NCBI GenBank assembly: GCA_955652705.1
Contig: CATPBK010000011.1
Coordinates: 1 to 32,175 of the forward strand
Source of the DNA: Candidatus Dormiibacterota bacterium
GTDB taxonomy: Bacteria; Chloroflexota; Dormibacteria; Dormibacterales; Dormibacteraceae
Length of the DNA stretch: 32,175 nt
Direction: 5' to 3'
Shown: piece by piece, positions 1 to 7,746 of the stretch
Position numbering within the stretch: position 1 is the first letter of the stretch
How the letters are laid out: every line of letters begins with the position of its first letter
The notes under the pieces: generated by a model
Seen by the model: the letters and a program-made list of their open reading frames with translations, nothing else
What the model was told of the DNA's origin: nothing
Databases searched by the model: none
Position numbers and translations under genes: made by a program

Positions 1-1
1 C

Positions 2-538
2 TGCCACATCATCGAGGCCGACTACGTCGAGGAGGTGCTCGCACCGGACACACTGCAGCCCGTCGGGTATGGGGAGCGCGGCGTGCGCGTCATGACCAGC
101 CTCGGCCGGGAGGGTATCCAGGTCTTCCGCTACTGGACTGGCGATCTGGTGACCAGGGTCCCCCACACGGAATGCCGGTGCGGCCGGACCTGGGACCTCT
201 ACCAGGGCGGGATCCAGGGCCGGCACGACGACATGCGCAAGATCCGCGGCGTCTGGTTCATGCCCTCGATGATCGAGGACGTCGTCCGCGACTTCGCCGA
301 GGTCGACGAGTTCCAGATCACGCTCGAGAAGCGCGAGGAGCTCGACACGCTGGTCATCCAGCTCGAGCCTGGCGCGGGCCTGGAGCAGCTCGACCTCCCG
401 GATCGGTTCAGCGCCGAAGTCAAGCGCCGCCTGGGCCTGACGCCGGTGGTCACGGTCGTGCCGCCCGGAACCCTGCCGCGCTTCGAGATGAAGGCGAAGC
501 GCTTCCGCGACCTGACCGAACAGGCGGCGACAGTTTGA
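2..538 (+). CDS. Aryl-CoA (phenylacetate-CoA type) ligase, C-terminal fragment
   Basis: The 5' end lies outside the window; 178 residues to the TGA are visible. They match the C-terminal part of the phenylacetate-CoA ligase (PaaK) branch of the AMP-forming ligases. The features seen are an FRYWTGDL stretch with the acidic ATP-ribose contact, a CRCGRT segment, then GRHDDMRKIRGVWFMPSMIED, the hinge and start of the mobile C-terminal lid, followed by the ferredoxin-like lid with FEMKAKRFRD near the end, where the catalytic lysine usually sits. Family members activate aromatic acids to CoA thioesters with ATP. The acid (phenylacetate, benzoate, 2-aminobenzoate or other) cannot be read from this fragment. 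An aryl-CoA monooxygenase lies about 12.5 kb to the right, which fits aromatic acid degradation. The stop codon overlaps the TTG start of the next gene. Confidence 0.87.
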   Translation, partial: CHIIEADYVEEVLAPDTLQPVGYGERGVRVMTSLGREGIQVFRYWTGDLVTRVPHTECRCGRTWDLYQGGIQGRHDDMRKIRGVWFMPSMIEDVVRDFAEVDEFQITLEKREELDTLVIQLEPGAGLEQLDLPDRFSAEVKRRLGLTPVVTVVPPGTLPRFEMKAKRFRDLTEQAATV

Positions 539-729
539 GCTACGAGATCTCGCGCCTGACTGAAGCGGAGCAGCAGCAGCTGCAGCGCGTCTACGAGGAC
601 CTGAAGGAACTAGCGGAGAGCTCTGTCCCCGGCGTGGCCGCCGCGGCCCGCGCCGCCCTCGCCCAGGTGGCCACGGCGCTCTCGGGCGAGGGCCTTACGT
701 ACGAGCTGTATTCCAAGGAGCTGAAGTAG
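535..729 (+). CDS. Small conserved-looking protein of unknown function, 64 aa
   Basis: A 64-residue frame begins at TTG (535-537), which overlaps the TGA of the ligase in a TTGA arrangement, and ends at TAG. The predicted protein is soluble and largely helical: a Glu/Gln-rich N-terminal helix (EAEQQQLQRVYEDLKELAES), an alanine-rich second helix, and a C-terminal YELYSKELK end. No cysteine, signal peptide or membrane segment is seen. I do not recognise the family. The tight overlap implies translational coupling with the aryl-CoA ligase, so it may be a helper of that enzyme or of the following oxidoreductase. This is inference from position only. The alternating charge and alanine pattern and the stop/start overlap are the reasons for calling it a gene despite its size. 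Confidence 0.6.
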   Translation: MSYEISRLTEAEQQQLQRVYEDLKELAESSVPGVAAAARAALAQVATALSGEGLTYELYSKELK

Positions 730-752
730 AAGTAGGGCTCGGGCTGCCCAGC

Positions 753-1517
753 GTGATCCCGGGCGCGACCGGGGAGCTCTGCCTGCGCTGGGCTGCGGCG
801 GCCGACGCGGGGCCGTTCCGAACGCTGGCCGCCCACGACCGGCTGGCCTGGGATGGCCAGGACTGCCTGACCGTGCTGGCGGCGGCCGCGGCGGTCACCC
901 GGCGGGTCCGGCTGGCGAGCCTGGTCCTGATCGCCCCGCTCCGCGCCACTGCCCTGCTGGTGAAGCAGGCGGCGACGCTTGACGCCGTCTCCGGCGGGCG
1001 CCTGACGCTCGGTGTCGGCATCGGGCCCCGGCCCGACGACTACGCGGCTGGGGAGGCCAGCTTCGCCACTCGCGGGCGGCGTTTCGACGAGCAGCTGGAC
1101 TCGCTGCGGGGGAGCTGGGAGCTGCTGGTGGGCGGTGGCAGCGACCGAGCCTTGGTCCGCGGGGCGCGCCACGGCGACGGCTACGTGCACGCCGGGGGTC
1201 CCCCGCGCGCCTTCAAGAACTACGCCGACCGCGCGCTGGCAGCCTGGTACGACTGCGAGCGGACCGGCCGGCCGCGCCTCGTCGGCACCGGTTACTTCGC
1301 GCTCGGCGAGCCCGAGCGGGGACGCGCCGACCTGCTCGACTACTACCGCTTCACGGGTCCGTTCTCCGAGCGCATCGCGAGCGGCCTGCTGACCGGCGAC
1401 GCCGAGGTCCAGGAGTTCCGTGACGCCTACGCCGAGGCGGGCTGCGATGAGCTGGTGCTCTTCCCGGCGATCCCCGATCTCGACCAGGTCGACAGGCTGG
1501 CCACAGCTCTGACTTAA
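753..1517 (+). CDS. LLM-class (luciferase-like) flavin/F420-dependent oxidoreductase, compact
   Basis: The protein has the TIM-barrel pattern of the luciferase-like monooxygenase superfamily (PF00296): AAHDRL, a TRRVRLASLVLIAPLR strand, LLVKQAATLDAVSGGRLTLGVGIG, a GRRFDEQLDSLR helix, and a C-terminal CDELVLFP strand. Actinobacterial relatives use F420 or FMN to oxidise or reduce small organics; the substrate is unknown. GTG 753 is the first usable start and gives 254 aa, short for a family of roughly 280-340. Two things look odd. The same frame upstream reads VGLGLPS (732-752), the expected first beta strand, but has no ATG/GTG/TTG there. In addition, the loop normally found between the GRRFDEQL helix and the LLVGG strand is missing. 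It follows the 64-aa gene by 23 bp and is convergent with the beta-helix gene. Confidence 0.8.
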   Translation: MIPGATGELCLRWAAAADAGPFRTLAAHDRLAWDGQDCLTVLAAAAAVTRRVRLASLVLIAPLRATALLVKQAATLDAVSGGRLTLGVGIGPRPDDYAAGEASFATRGRRFDEQLDSLRGSWELLVGGGSDRALVRGARHGDGYVHAGGPPRAFKNYADRALAAWYDCERTGRPRLVGTGYFALGEPERGRADLLDYYRFTGPFSERIASGLLTGDAEVQEFRDAYAEAGCDELVLFPAIPDLDQVDRLATALT

Positions 1518-1534
1518 CAATTGTCGTTCGCCGT

Positions 1535-3271
1535 TCAGGCCCGGACCGCGCGCCGCCTGGATCGGCCTCCGGTTCGTGGTCGTGGCCTTCTAGCTGGTGG
1601 CTTTGGCGAACCTGGTCGCGGCCATCGGAGCGTAGCCCCGACCACCAGGACACCGGCCAGCATCGAGAGCGGCCAGAGCCAGCTCCACCGCCAGGCCAGG
1701 GTCCCAGGCCGGGCGGGCCGGTCGAACCAGTCGCAGCCGGCCGGGATGGCGGCGCTCTGCAGGCTGTAGTTGGAGCAGTTCACCCCGTAAATGGCCTTGC
1801 CCAGGTCAGGGATGTAACGGAGCGGGCTGGCCGACGGTGAGTTGCAGCCCGGCAGGCCGACCGGGTCGCTGGCGAAATAGCCGGCGTCCCAACAATTGCC
1901 CACCCCCTGCCCGTCCCACCAGAAGTCGAGGCCGTTCGGCATCGGCTTGCCGTTCGGCGCCACCCCCATGTGATTGCCGATGAAGCGGTCGTGGTTGGAC
2001 GTATCGAACTGGTCGCCCAGGTTGGAGTCGGAGCGGATGAAAGCCGGCACCCAGAAGCTCCGGAATCCCTCTCGCCAGTTGTCATAGATCCAGTTGGCCT
2101 GGAACGTGTTCCAGTTGCCGCCGGCCACGACCACGCCGGTGCCGATGGGCGGGCCGACGGCAGGGCAGACCACACCCTTTTCGATCCCCATCAGCAGCAG
2201 CGGCTTGCGGCAGGTGCCATCGCGGACGTAGCGGTAGTAGTCGACGTTGTTGCCATGGATCCGGTTGTGGTCGAAGAAGGCGTGGTTCTGGGGCAGGCCG
2301 GGGTGATTGGGAAAGGCGCTGTCCATCGTCGCGCCGGTCGTGTTGGAGTCGAACTCGCTGTCGTTCACGTGCACCGAGTCGCCGCCCGTCCCTGAGTAGC
2401 CGATCAGGTTGTTGTGCGAGCGGCAGTGGCTCACCTCGATCGCGTAGCGCGGCACCTTGTAGCCGCGGCTCTTGTTGATGTCCGAGGTGCCACCTGGATA
2501 GATTCCGGAGTCGCCATTCCCGTACGCCTCGCAATTCGTGTACAGGCCGTGGTCGGTGGCGAAGGTGAGAAAGCCGTACTCGAGGTTCCACCGACCGACC
2601 ATGCCATCGATGACGAAGCCGTCCGATTCCAGCACGTAAAGCGCGTTGAAGGACGCCCGCTGCACTGTGAAGTTGCGGAAGTAAGCGCCGTCAGCGCGGT
2701 CGGCGCGGACCGTGTTCAGCTTCTGGAAGCGGCCGTCGACGATGACGTCGAGCGGCGAGGCGCCGGTCCCCTCGATCTGTAGGTTCTTCAAGCCGAGGAT
2801 GGCGACCAGGTTCTGGTTGTGGGGGCAGGCCTTCTGCTGCTCGTAGGAGAGCAGCTGCATGCCGTAGGCCGTCGAGACCGGGGCTTTCAGATTCGCGCAA
2901 GCGCCGGTCGGCGGGCCGGTGTAGGCGTCCTCCGTGTAGACGCCCGGCAGGATCGAGATCGTCGTGCCTGGCTGCACCACGTGGTCGACGGCGTCCTGCA
3001 GGCTCGTGAAACCGCGACTCAAACAGTCGCCGAAGAGGGCCTCGTTGGTGATTTTGAGGCCTGCCTGGTAACCGGCGATGCGCTTTTGAAAGTCGAAGAG
3101 GTCCTTGGTGCAGACGACCAGCCTGGGCCCGCCGAAGTGCACGGTCGGCACCTGGCCAGTCCCCGGCGGGAAATGGGCGGGCCGCTCCGGGTGGGCATCG
3201 GCCCCAACGGGCAATAGCGCGAGCAGCGCCACGAACCCCAGCACCGGCGCCAGGCGCCTAACCGACTTCAT
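1535..3271 (-). CDS. Secreted, membrane-anchored right-handed beta-helix protein
   Basis: The 578-residue protein starts at ATG 3271 with a Sec signal peptide (MKSVRRL then a hydrophobic core ending GADA around residue 26). The body has the repeating short-strand, Asn/Gly/Asp-rich turns of pectin-lyase-like parallel beta helices (for example FTVQRASFNALYVLESDGF, SHCRSHNNLIGYSGTGGDS, FDHNRIHGNNVDYY, TFQANWIYDNW). A C-terminal hydrophobic segment (LWPLSMLAGVLVVGATL) is followed by an Arg/Pro-rich tail, so the domain is probably displayed outside the cell on one C-terminal anchor. Members of this fold are often polysaccharide lyases or hydrolases, or surface adhesins; no catalytic set is recognisable. 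Its start lies inside the last 14 bp of the alpha/beta hydrolase gene and GGAGAG precedes it, so the two are probably cotranscribed. An upstream TTG (3286) is less likely because it would add a polar MESSS leader. Confidence 0.75.
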   Translation of the reverse strand: MKSVRRLAPVLGFVALLALLPVGADAHPERPAHFPPGTGQVPTVHFGGPRLVVCTKDLFDFQKRIAGYQAGLKITNEALFGDCLSRGFTSLQDAVDHVVQPGTTISILPGVYTEDAYTGPPTGACANLKAPVSTAYGMQLLSYEQQKACPHNQNLVAILGLKNLQIEGTGASPLDVIVDGRFQKLNTVRADRADGAYFRNFTVQRASFNALYVLESDGFVIDGMVGRWNLEYGFLTFATDHGLYTNCEAYGNGDSGIYPGGTSDINKSRGYKVPRYAIEVSHCRSHNNLIGYSGTGGDSVHVNDSEFDSNTTGATMDSAFPNHPGLPQNHAFFDHNRIHGNNVDYYRYVRDGTCRKPLLLMGIEKGVVCPAVGPPIGTGVVVAGGNWNTFQANWIYDNWREGFRSFWVPAFIRSDSNLGDQFDTSNHDRFIGNHMGVAPNGKPMPNGLDFWWDGQGVGNCWDAGYFASDPVGLPGCNSPSASPLRYIPDLGKAIYGVNCSNYSLQSAAIPAGCDWFDRPARPGTLAWRWSWLWPLSMLAGVLVVGATLRWPRPGSPKPPARRPRPRTGGRSRRRAVRA

Positions 3272-4034
3272 AGAGGAACTCTCCAAGCAGTCCGTTGAAG
3301 ACGGTCGGATTTTCCTCGTTCACGAGGTGGCCCGCCGCCGGGATCAGGGCGAGCCTGGACCTCGGGATGAGCGCGTGGAGCGCCTCAGAGAGGGGCGGCG
3401 GGGTGATGGTGTCGTGCTCGCCGACCAGCACGAGCGTGGGCACGGTGACCGAGCGGGCGACGTCCTCCAGCCGCTGCAGCCAGACTTCGTTGCTGGCCGC
3501 CCGGTAAACGTCTTTGTCGAGCTTGGCGAAGGCCGCCACCCCACGCTCGACAACGGCCTTCTCGGTGGTCGGCGCGTAGACGGCGGGCATGCGCGCGCGC
3601 GCCAGCTCCGGCATCGTGCTGGCCTCGATGGCGGCCATCCGCTGGGGGTGGCCGGCCGCCGCGAGCGCGTGGGACGCGAACGTGTCACAGAGGACCAGCG
3701 AGCGGACCGCGTCCCGCCGTTCCCGCCAGAGGTGGAGGGCGACCAGGCCGCCCATCGAAAGGCCGCAGACGTGAGCGGGGCCGGCGCCCAGATGGTCGAT
3801 CAGGGCGGCCACGTCGAGCGCGAAGGTTCGCAGCGAGACCGTGCTCGGGTCGGCCTCCGACTCGGCGTAGCCGCGCATGTCCACGGCGACGGCGAGGCGG
3901 TCGCGGCCGAACTCGGCCAGCTGGCCGGCCCAGGTGCGGCGGCTGGACCCGACGCCGTGCAGGAACACGATCGGTGCGCCGGCGCCCGCGGCGTCGTAGG
4001 CTAGGACCGCATCGCTGAGCCGGAGCCGAGGCAT
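3258..4034 (-). CDS. Alpha/beta hydrolase, 3-oxoadipate enol-lactonase (PcaD)-like
   Basis: This 258-aa cytosolic hydrolase has all core elements of the alpha/beta fold: FLHGVGSS oxyanion loop, a DMRGYAES segment, nucleophile elbow CGLSMGG (Ser93), acidic residue in LVGEHDTITPP (Asp208) and AAGHLVNEENP (His236). Size and motif wording resemble enol-lactone hydrolases of the beta-ketoadipate route, which open 3-oxoadipate enol-lactone, but related esterases share them, so the substrate is uncertain. The open frame continues far upstream. I chose ATG 4034 because the protein then begins with the typical RLRLSDAVLAYDAAGAG strand pair and because the extension overlaps the solute-binding gene antisense. 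It is divergent from the importer operon with 30 bp between starts, and its 3' end overlaps the beta-helix gene by 14 bp. Confidence 0.85.
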   Translation of the reverse strand: MPRLRLSDAVLAYDAAGAGAPIVFLHGVGSSRRTWAGQLAEFGRDRLAVAVDMRGYAESEADPSTVSLRTFALDVAALIDHLGAGPAHVCGLSMGGLVALHLWRERRDAVRSLVLCDTFASHALAAAGHPQRMAAIEASTMPELARARMPAVYAPTTEKAVVERGVAAFAKLDKDVYRAASNEVWLQRLEDVARSVTVPTLVLVGEHDTITPPPLSEALHALIPRSRLALIPAAGHLVNEENPTVFNGLLGEFLYEVG

Positions 4035-4064
4035 GGCCGAGAAGATAGCTGGCGGAGGAGCGAC

Positions 4065-5315
4065 ATGAGCGAGATCGAGCGCTACCTGGATTCCAAGCTT
4101 GGCGAGGACGTCGACCGTCGCGGCTTCCTGAAGCTGTCCGCGTCCGCGGCCGGACTGGCGGCCCTGGCCGCTTGCGGCGGCAGCACTGTCACGCCCGGTC
4201 CAAGTGGACCGACCGGCGCCGAGTTCAAGCTCGGCATCGTCCTCCCCTATTCGAACGTGTACGCCGAGCTGGGCTCGAGCATCACCAACGGCATCCAGCT
4301 CTACCTCGACAAGGTCGGCAACCAGGCCGGCAACCGCAAGATCACCGTCTTCAAAGAGGACGAGAAGGTCTCCACCGATGACGCGGTGGCGGCGACCAAG
4401 AAGCTCGTTGAGCAGACGAGCGTGGACATGATCGCGGGCTACGTGCTGAGCCCGAACGCGGTCGCCAACCGCGACTACCTGACCAGCAACAAGGTGCCGA
4501 CTATCATCGCCAACGCCGGCGCCAACGTGATCAGCCGCGCCAAGAAGTCCGACTTCATCTACCGCACCTCCTTCAGCAACTGGCAACCCAACCACCCGAT
4601 GGGCAGCTATGTGCAGGACAAGCTGGGCCTGAAGAACGTCCTCCTGGTCTACGCCAACTACCCGGCCGGAGCCGAGACCGCGCAGTCCTTCCGGGAGACC
4701 TACACCGGCAAGTTCGCGGGCCCCGACGTCACGCCTCCCCTCGGCTACACCGGCGACTGGGCCGTCTGGATCAGCAAGATCACTGCTGCCAACCCCGACG
4801 GGATCTACGTCTTCCTCTCGGGCACCGACTCTGTCGGGTTCCTGAACAAGGGCAACGAGCTCCTCGCGTTCAAGAACCTGAAGGTCACAGGGTCCGGCTT
4901 CTTCGTCGAGCAGGACGTGCTGGGCTCGGTCGGCGACAGGGCGCCCGTGGGCGCGGTGAGCGGCCTGCACTGGGCGCTCACCCTCGACAACAAGGAGAAC
5001 AAAGACTTCGTCGCCGCCTATCGGAAGGCTTACAAGAAGCCGCCCGACGTCTTCGCCATGGACGGCTACGACACCGGCCGCGTGATCGTGGATGCGCTCA
5101 GCGCGGTCAAGGGCGACACCAAGGACCAGACCAAGTTCCTCACCGCGATCGGAGCCGTCAGCTTCAAGAGCCCGCGCGGCGACTTCAAGTTCGATGCCGC
5201 CACCCACAACGTCATCAACCCGGTCTACATCCGGGAGCTCGTCAAAGATCCCCAGCTGGGATACACGAACAAGGTGGTGGCCACGGTCACCGGGGTCGCC
5301 GACCCGGGCAAGTAA
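4065..5315 (+). CDS. Branched-chain amino acid/aromatic-acid type ABC transporter solute-binding lipoprotein
   Basis: A 416-residue periplasmic-binding-protein type I (Peripla_BP_6, LivJ-like). The N-terminus carries a twin-arginine motif (RRGFLK, residues 18-23) followed by a hydrophobic run and a lipobox LAAC with acceptor Cys37, so it should be exported folded by Tat and lipid-anchored. The mature part begins FKLGIVLPYSNVYAELG, the usual first strand and ligand loop, and continues with GIQLYLDKVGNQAGNRKI and the TDDAVAATKKLVEQ helix. GGAGGAG lies 4-5 bases before ATG 4065. It heads an operon of LivH/M/G/F subunits. Such systems also import aromatic acids, and the flanking enol-lactonase-like and FAH-family genes favour such a ligand over an amino acid. 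That choice is inference. Confidence 0.9.
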   Translation: MSEIERYLDSKLGEDVDRRGFLKLSASAAGLAALAACGGSTVTPGPSGPTGAEFKLGIVLPYSNVYAELGSSITNGIQLYLDKVGNQAGNRKITVFKEDEKVSTDDAVAATKKLVEQTSVDMIAGYVLSPNAVANRDYLTSNKVPTIIANAGANVISRAKKSDFIYRTSFSNWQPNHPMGSYVQDKLGLKNVLLVYANYPAGAETAQSFRETYTGKFAGPDVTPPLGYTGDWAVWISKITAANPDGIYVFLSGTDSVGFLNKGNELLAFKNLKVTGSGFFVEQDVLGSVGDRAPVGAVSGLHWALTLDNKENKDFVAAYRKAYKKPPDVFAMDGYDTGRVIVDALSAVKGDTKDQTKFLTAIGAVSFKSPRGDFKFDAATHNVINPVYIRELVKDPQLGYTNKVVATVTGVADPGK

Positions 5316-5318
5316 CCG

Positions 5319-5903
5319 GTGATGGCTTGGCCTTCCGGCCGGCTGGCCACAGCGGGCGCGGTGACCGGCGTCGCCTTCATGGCCGCCAGCGGTTTCGTGA
5401 TGTTTCTTGCCGCGGGCGCTTCGGCCGCGATCCTGAACGATCCCGGATCCCTCGTCTCGCGGGGTCCGGCCGCGGCGGACGTCCTGCGCTGGTCCAGCCT
5501 GCTCGACCTGCTCGGCTACCTGTCTCTTGCGCTGCCCGTCTTCTACCTTCGCAAGCGCCTGGAGGGCTCGCGCTTCATCGACCTCTATAGCTTCGCGGGC
5601 CTCGCCTACGTCCTCATCGGAGCCGCCGGTGCGGTCACCCTCGGCGTCGCCGGGCCGCCCCTGATGCGCGGGTACGCGTCAGCGTCAGCCCCTCTGCGCG
5701 AAGCGATCACTTCCGACTTCTCGACCCTCTACCTAGTCGTCTTCCACGGCCTCTGGCAAACGCTGGAAGGCATTCCGGCCGCGGTCTGGCTGCTGGGCGC
5801 CGGGTCGGGCTTGTTGAGCACGGCGCGGCGCCTGGGGATCCTGCTGATCGTGTTCGGCTGCGTGTTCGCGTTGGTCTCAGCCGGCCGGCTTCTCTCTCCC
5901 TGA
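5319..5903 (+). CDS. Polytopic membrane protein of unknown function inside the liv operon
   Basis: The 194-aa product has about five to six hydrophobic helices (around residues 8-38, 58-77, 90-112, 131-160 and 168-190) and little else. GTG 5319 and ATG 5322 are adjacent; either is possible, three bases after the solute-binding protein's stop. It ends at a TGA that overlaps the CTG proposed as the livH start. The general pattern (short membrane protein with LLDLLGYLSLALPVFYLRKRL) recalls DUF4386-type proteins, but I do not claim that family. A sixth gene between binding protein and permease is not part of the standard LivJHMGF set. It might be an accessory to the importer or an unrelated passenger. 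Base composition is like that of its neighbours. Confidence 0.75.
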   Translation: MMAWPSGRLATAGAVTGVAFMAASGFVMFLAAGASAAILNDPGSLVSRGPAAADVLRWSSLLDLLGYLSLALPVFYLRKRLEGSRFIDLYSFAGLAYVLIGAAGAVTLGVAGPPLMRGYASASAPLREAITSDFSTLYLVVFHGLWQTLEGIPAAVWLLGAGSGLLSTARRLGILLIVFGCVFALVSAGRLLSP

Positions 5904-6769
5904 CCGCCATCGGGATCCTCTTCCAGATCACTGTCAACGGGCTGGTCTTCGCCGGCCTCGTCTTTCTGCTGGCGGCCGGGCTCTCGGTCATCTTCGGCGT
6001 CATGGACGTGCTGAACCTCGCCCACGGGTCGTTCTACATGCTGGGCGCTTACGCAGCCTTCGCGGTCGTCTCCAAGACCGGCAACTTCTGGTTGGCGCTG
6101 CTCCTGGGGCCGCTTTCCGTGGGGCTGATCGGGGGCCTCATGGAGCTGCTCCTCTTCCGCCGCCTTTACCAGCGCGGCCACCTCGCCCAGGTGCTCCTCA
6201 GCTTCGGATTCACGCTGGTCTTCGTCGACCTGGTCCGCTCCGGGTTCGGACCTCGGACCTACGGCATCGCGCCACCACCCGGCCTCGGCGGCGCCTTTCA
6301 CGTGGCCGGCGCCAGCTTCACCAAGTACGACGTCTTCATCCTGGGTGTCTCGGTCCTGGTCGCCCTCGTCCTCCTCGTCGCCTGGCGCTTGCTCAAGGTC
6401 GGTGCGGTGCTGCGCGCTGGCGTCAGCGACAAGGAGATGGTCGGGCTGCTGGGCATCGACCTGGGGCTGGTCTTCACGCTGACCTTCGCCTTCGGCGCCG
6501 CCCTGGCGGGGCTGGGCGGGGTCGTGGCCGCGCCCTTCGTGGCCATCTACCCGGCCATGGACGACAACGTCCTCATCCTGGCCCTGGTCGTCGTGGTGCT
6601 GGGCGGGCTGGGCTCGATCGAGGGCGCCCTGGCCGGCTCGCTCCTGATCGGCCTGGCCTTCTCGTTCGGCACCTTCTACCTCCAGGAGTTCTCGATCGCG
6701 ATCGTCTTCGCGCTGATGGCGGCGGTCCTGGTCCTGCGGCCGCGAGGCCTCTTCGGAATCCGCCAGTGA
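5900..6769 (+). CDS. livH: Branched-chain-type ABC importer permease LivH
   Basis: Inner-membrane permease of the LivH/BPD_transp_2 family, with the hallmark FGVMDVLNLAHGSFYMLGAY segment and the EAA-like coupling region near VVVLGGLGSIEGALAGSLLIG. The first in-frame ATG is 6002 and would give 255 aa, but that removes the first transmembrane helix. The frame upstream reads ILFQITVNGLVFAGLVFLL and then LAAGLSVIFGV, the normal LivH N-terminus. No ATG, GTG or TTG exists there. CTG 5900 overlaps the preceding TGA exactly as ATG, GTG and TTG do at other junctions in this window, and it gives 289 aa, a typical length. I therefore place the start at CTG 5900. Its stop overlaps the livM GTG. Confidence 0.85.
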   Translation: MTAIGILFQITVNGLVFAGLVFLLAAGLSVIFGVMDVLNLAHGSFYMLGAYAAFAVVSKTGNFWLALLLGPLSVGLIGGLMELLLFRRLYQRGHLAQVLLSFGFTLVFVDLVRSGFGPRTYGIAPPPGLGGAFHVAGASFTKYDVFILGVSVLVALVLLVAWRLLKVGAVLRAGVSDKEMVGLLGIDLGLVFTLTFAFGAALAGLGGVVAAPFVAIYPAMDDNVLILALVVVVLGGLGSIEGALAGSLLIGLAFSFGTFYLQEFSIAIVFALMAAVLVLRPRGLFGIRQ

Positions 6770-7746
6770 CTTCTATCCCTCTTACGGCCGCCCGCCGCTG
6801 GGCGGTGCCGGCGGTCCTGCTCGCGGTGCTCATCTCGCTGCCCTTCTGGACACCCTCGCGCTACTGGGTGTCGGTCGCCATCCAGGCTTTGATCCTGGCC
6901 GTCTTCGCCATGTCGCTGGACCTGCTCCTGGGCTTCGGCGGCATGCCGTCCTTCGGCCACGCCGCCTTCTATGGGATGGGGGCCTACGCCTGCGGCAAGC
7001 TCTTCCCCCAGCTGACCGGGGCCGGCCTGCTCGCGTTCCTGGTGGCGGGCATGGCCGCGGGGGTGATCGCGGCGCTGCCGATCGGCGCCCTGGCCGTGCG
7101 CGCCCGGGGGATCTACTTTCTGATGCTGACGCTGGCCTTCGCCCAGATGGTCTGGGGCCTGGCCTTCCAGTGGACCAGCTTCACCGGCGGCACCGAGGGC
7201 ATGAGCGGCATCCCCCAGGCGGTCCCCGACTGGCTCCAGGAGCAGGGCCAGAACCTCTGGCCGGCGCTGCGGACCGCGGGACCCTTCTACGTGGTCGCGC
7301 TCACTGTCGCCGTGCTTGCCTTCGCCGGCCTGACCGCGATCACGCGCTCGCCGTTCGGCCGCGCGCTGGAGGGCATCCGGGAGAACGAAGGCCGGATGCG
7401 CGCACTTGGCTACCCGACCTACCGTTACCGTCTGGCCGCCTTCGTCATCGCGGCGGCCTTTGCCGGCCTGGCCGGCGCCACGACGGCGCTTTACAACGGC
7501 TACGCCAACCCCAGCCAGCTCTACTGGCACACCTCGGGTCTGGTCCTGATCGCGGTGATCGTGGGCGGAACCCGAAGCCTGCTGGGAGCGGTGCTGGGCG
7601 CCTTCTTCGTGACCATCGTCCAGCTCGTGATCTCGTCGTACACGGAGCACTGGCAGCTGCTGCTGGGGGCCGTCTTCATCGCGGTGGTCCTTTTCCTACC
7701 GGGCGGGTTCATCAGCCTCGGCCGCCTGGGGTGGCTCAAGCGATGA
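6766..7746 (+). CDS. livM: Branched-chain-type ABC importer permease LivM
   Basis: The second permease of the importer, 326 aa with about nine to ten hydrophobic helices. The LivM signature is clear: LLLGFGGMPSFGHAAFYGMGAYACG in the N-terminal half, ARGIYFLMLTLAFAQMVWGL, TRSPFGRALEGIRENEGRMRALGY as the cytoplasmic coupling loop, and a C-terminal HTSGLVLIAVIVGGTRSLLGAVLGA. It pairs with LivH to form the transmembrane channel driven by LivG and LivF. The start is GTG 6766, which overlaps livH's TGA (GTGA). Its own TGA overlaps the livG ATG (ATGA), so livH, livM and livG should be translationally coupled. Confidence 0.92.
   Translation: MTSIPLTAARRWAVPAVLLAVLISLPFWTPSRYWVSVAIQALILAVFAMSLDLLLGFGGMPSFGHAAFYGMGAYACGKLFPQLTGAGLLAFLVAGMAAGVIAALPIGALAVRARGIYFLMLTLAFAQMVWGLAFQWTSFTGGTEGMSGIPQAVPDWLQEQGQNLWPALRTAGPFYVVALTVAVLAFAGLTAITRSPFGRALEGIRENEGRMRALGYPTYRYRLAAFVIAAAFAGLAGATTALYNGYANPSQLYWHTSGLVLIAVIVGGTRSLLGAVLGAFFVTIVQLVISSYTEHWQLLLGAVFIAVVLFLPGGFISLGRLGWLKR

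Noticed and set aside
591-1520. A 309-codon minus-strand frame opposite the LLM oxidoreductase
   Set aside because: It is a GC-driven shadow; the plus strand has a recognised barrel pattern and coupled neighbours.
4035-5207. Long minus-strand extension of the alpha/beta hydrolase frame (to about 649 codons)
   Set aside because: It is antisense to the well-conserved solute-binding gene, has low-complexity Val/Gly/Asp-rich composition and matches no fold. The hydrolase begins naturally at ATG 4034.
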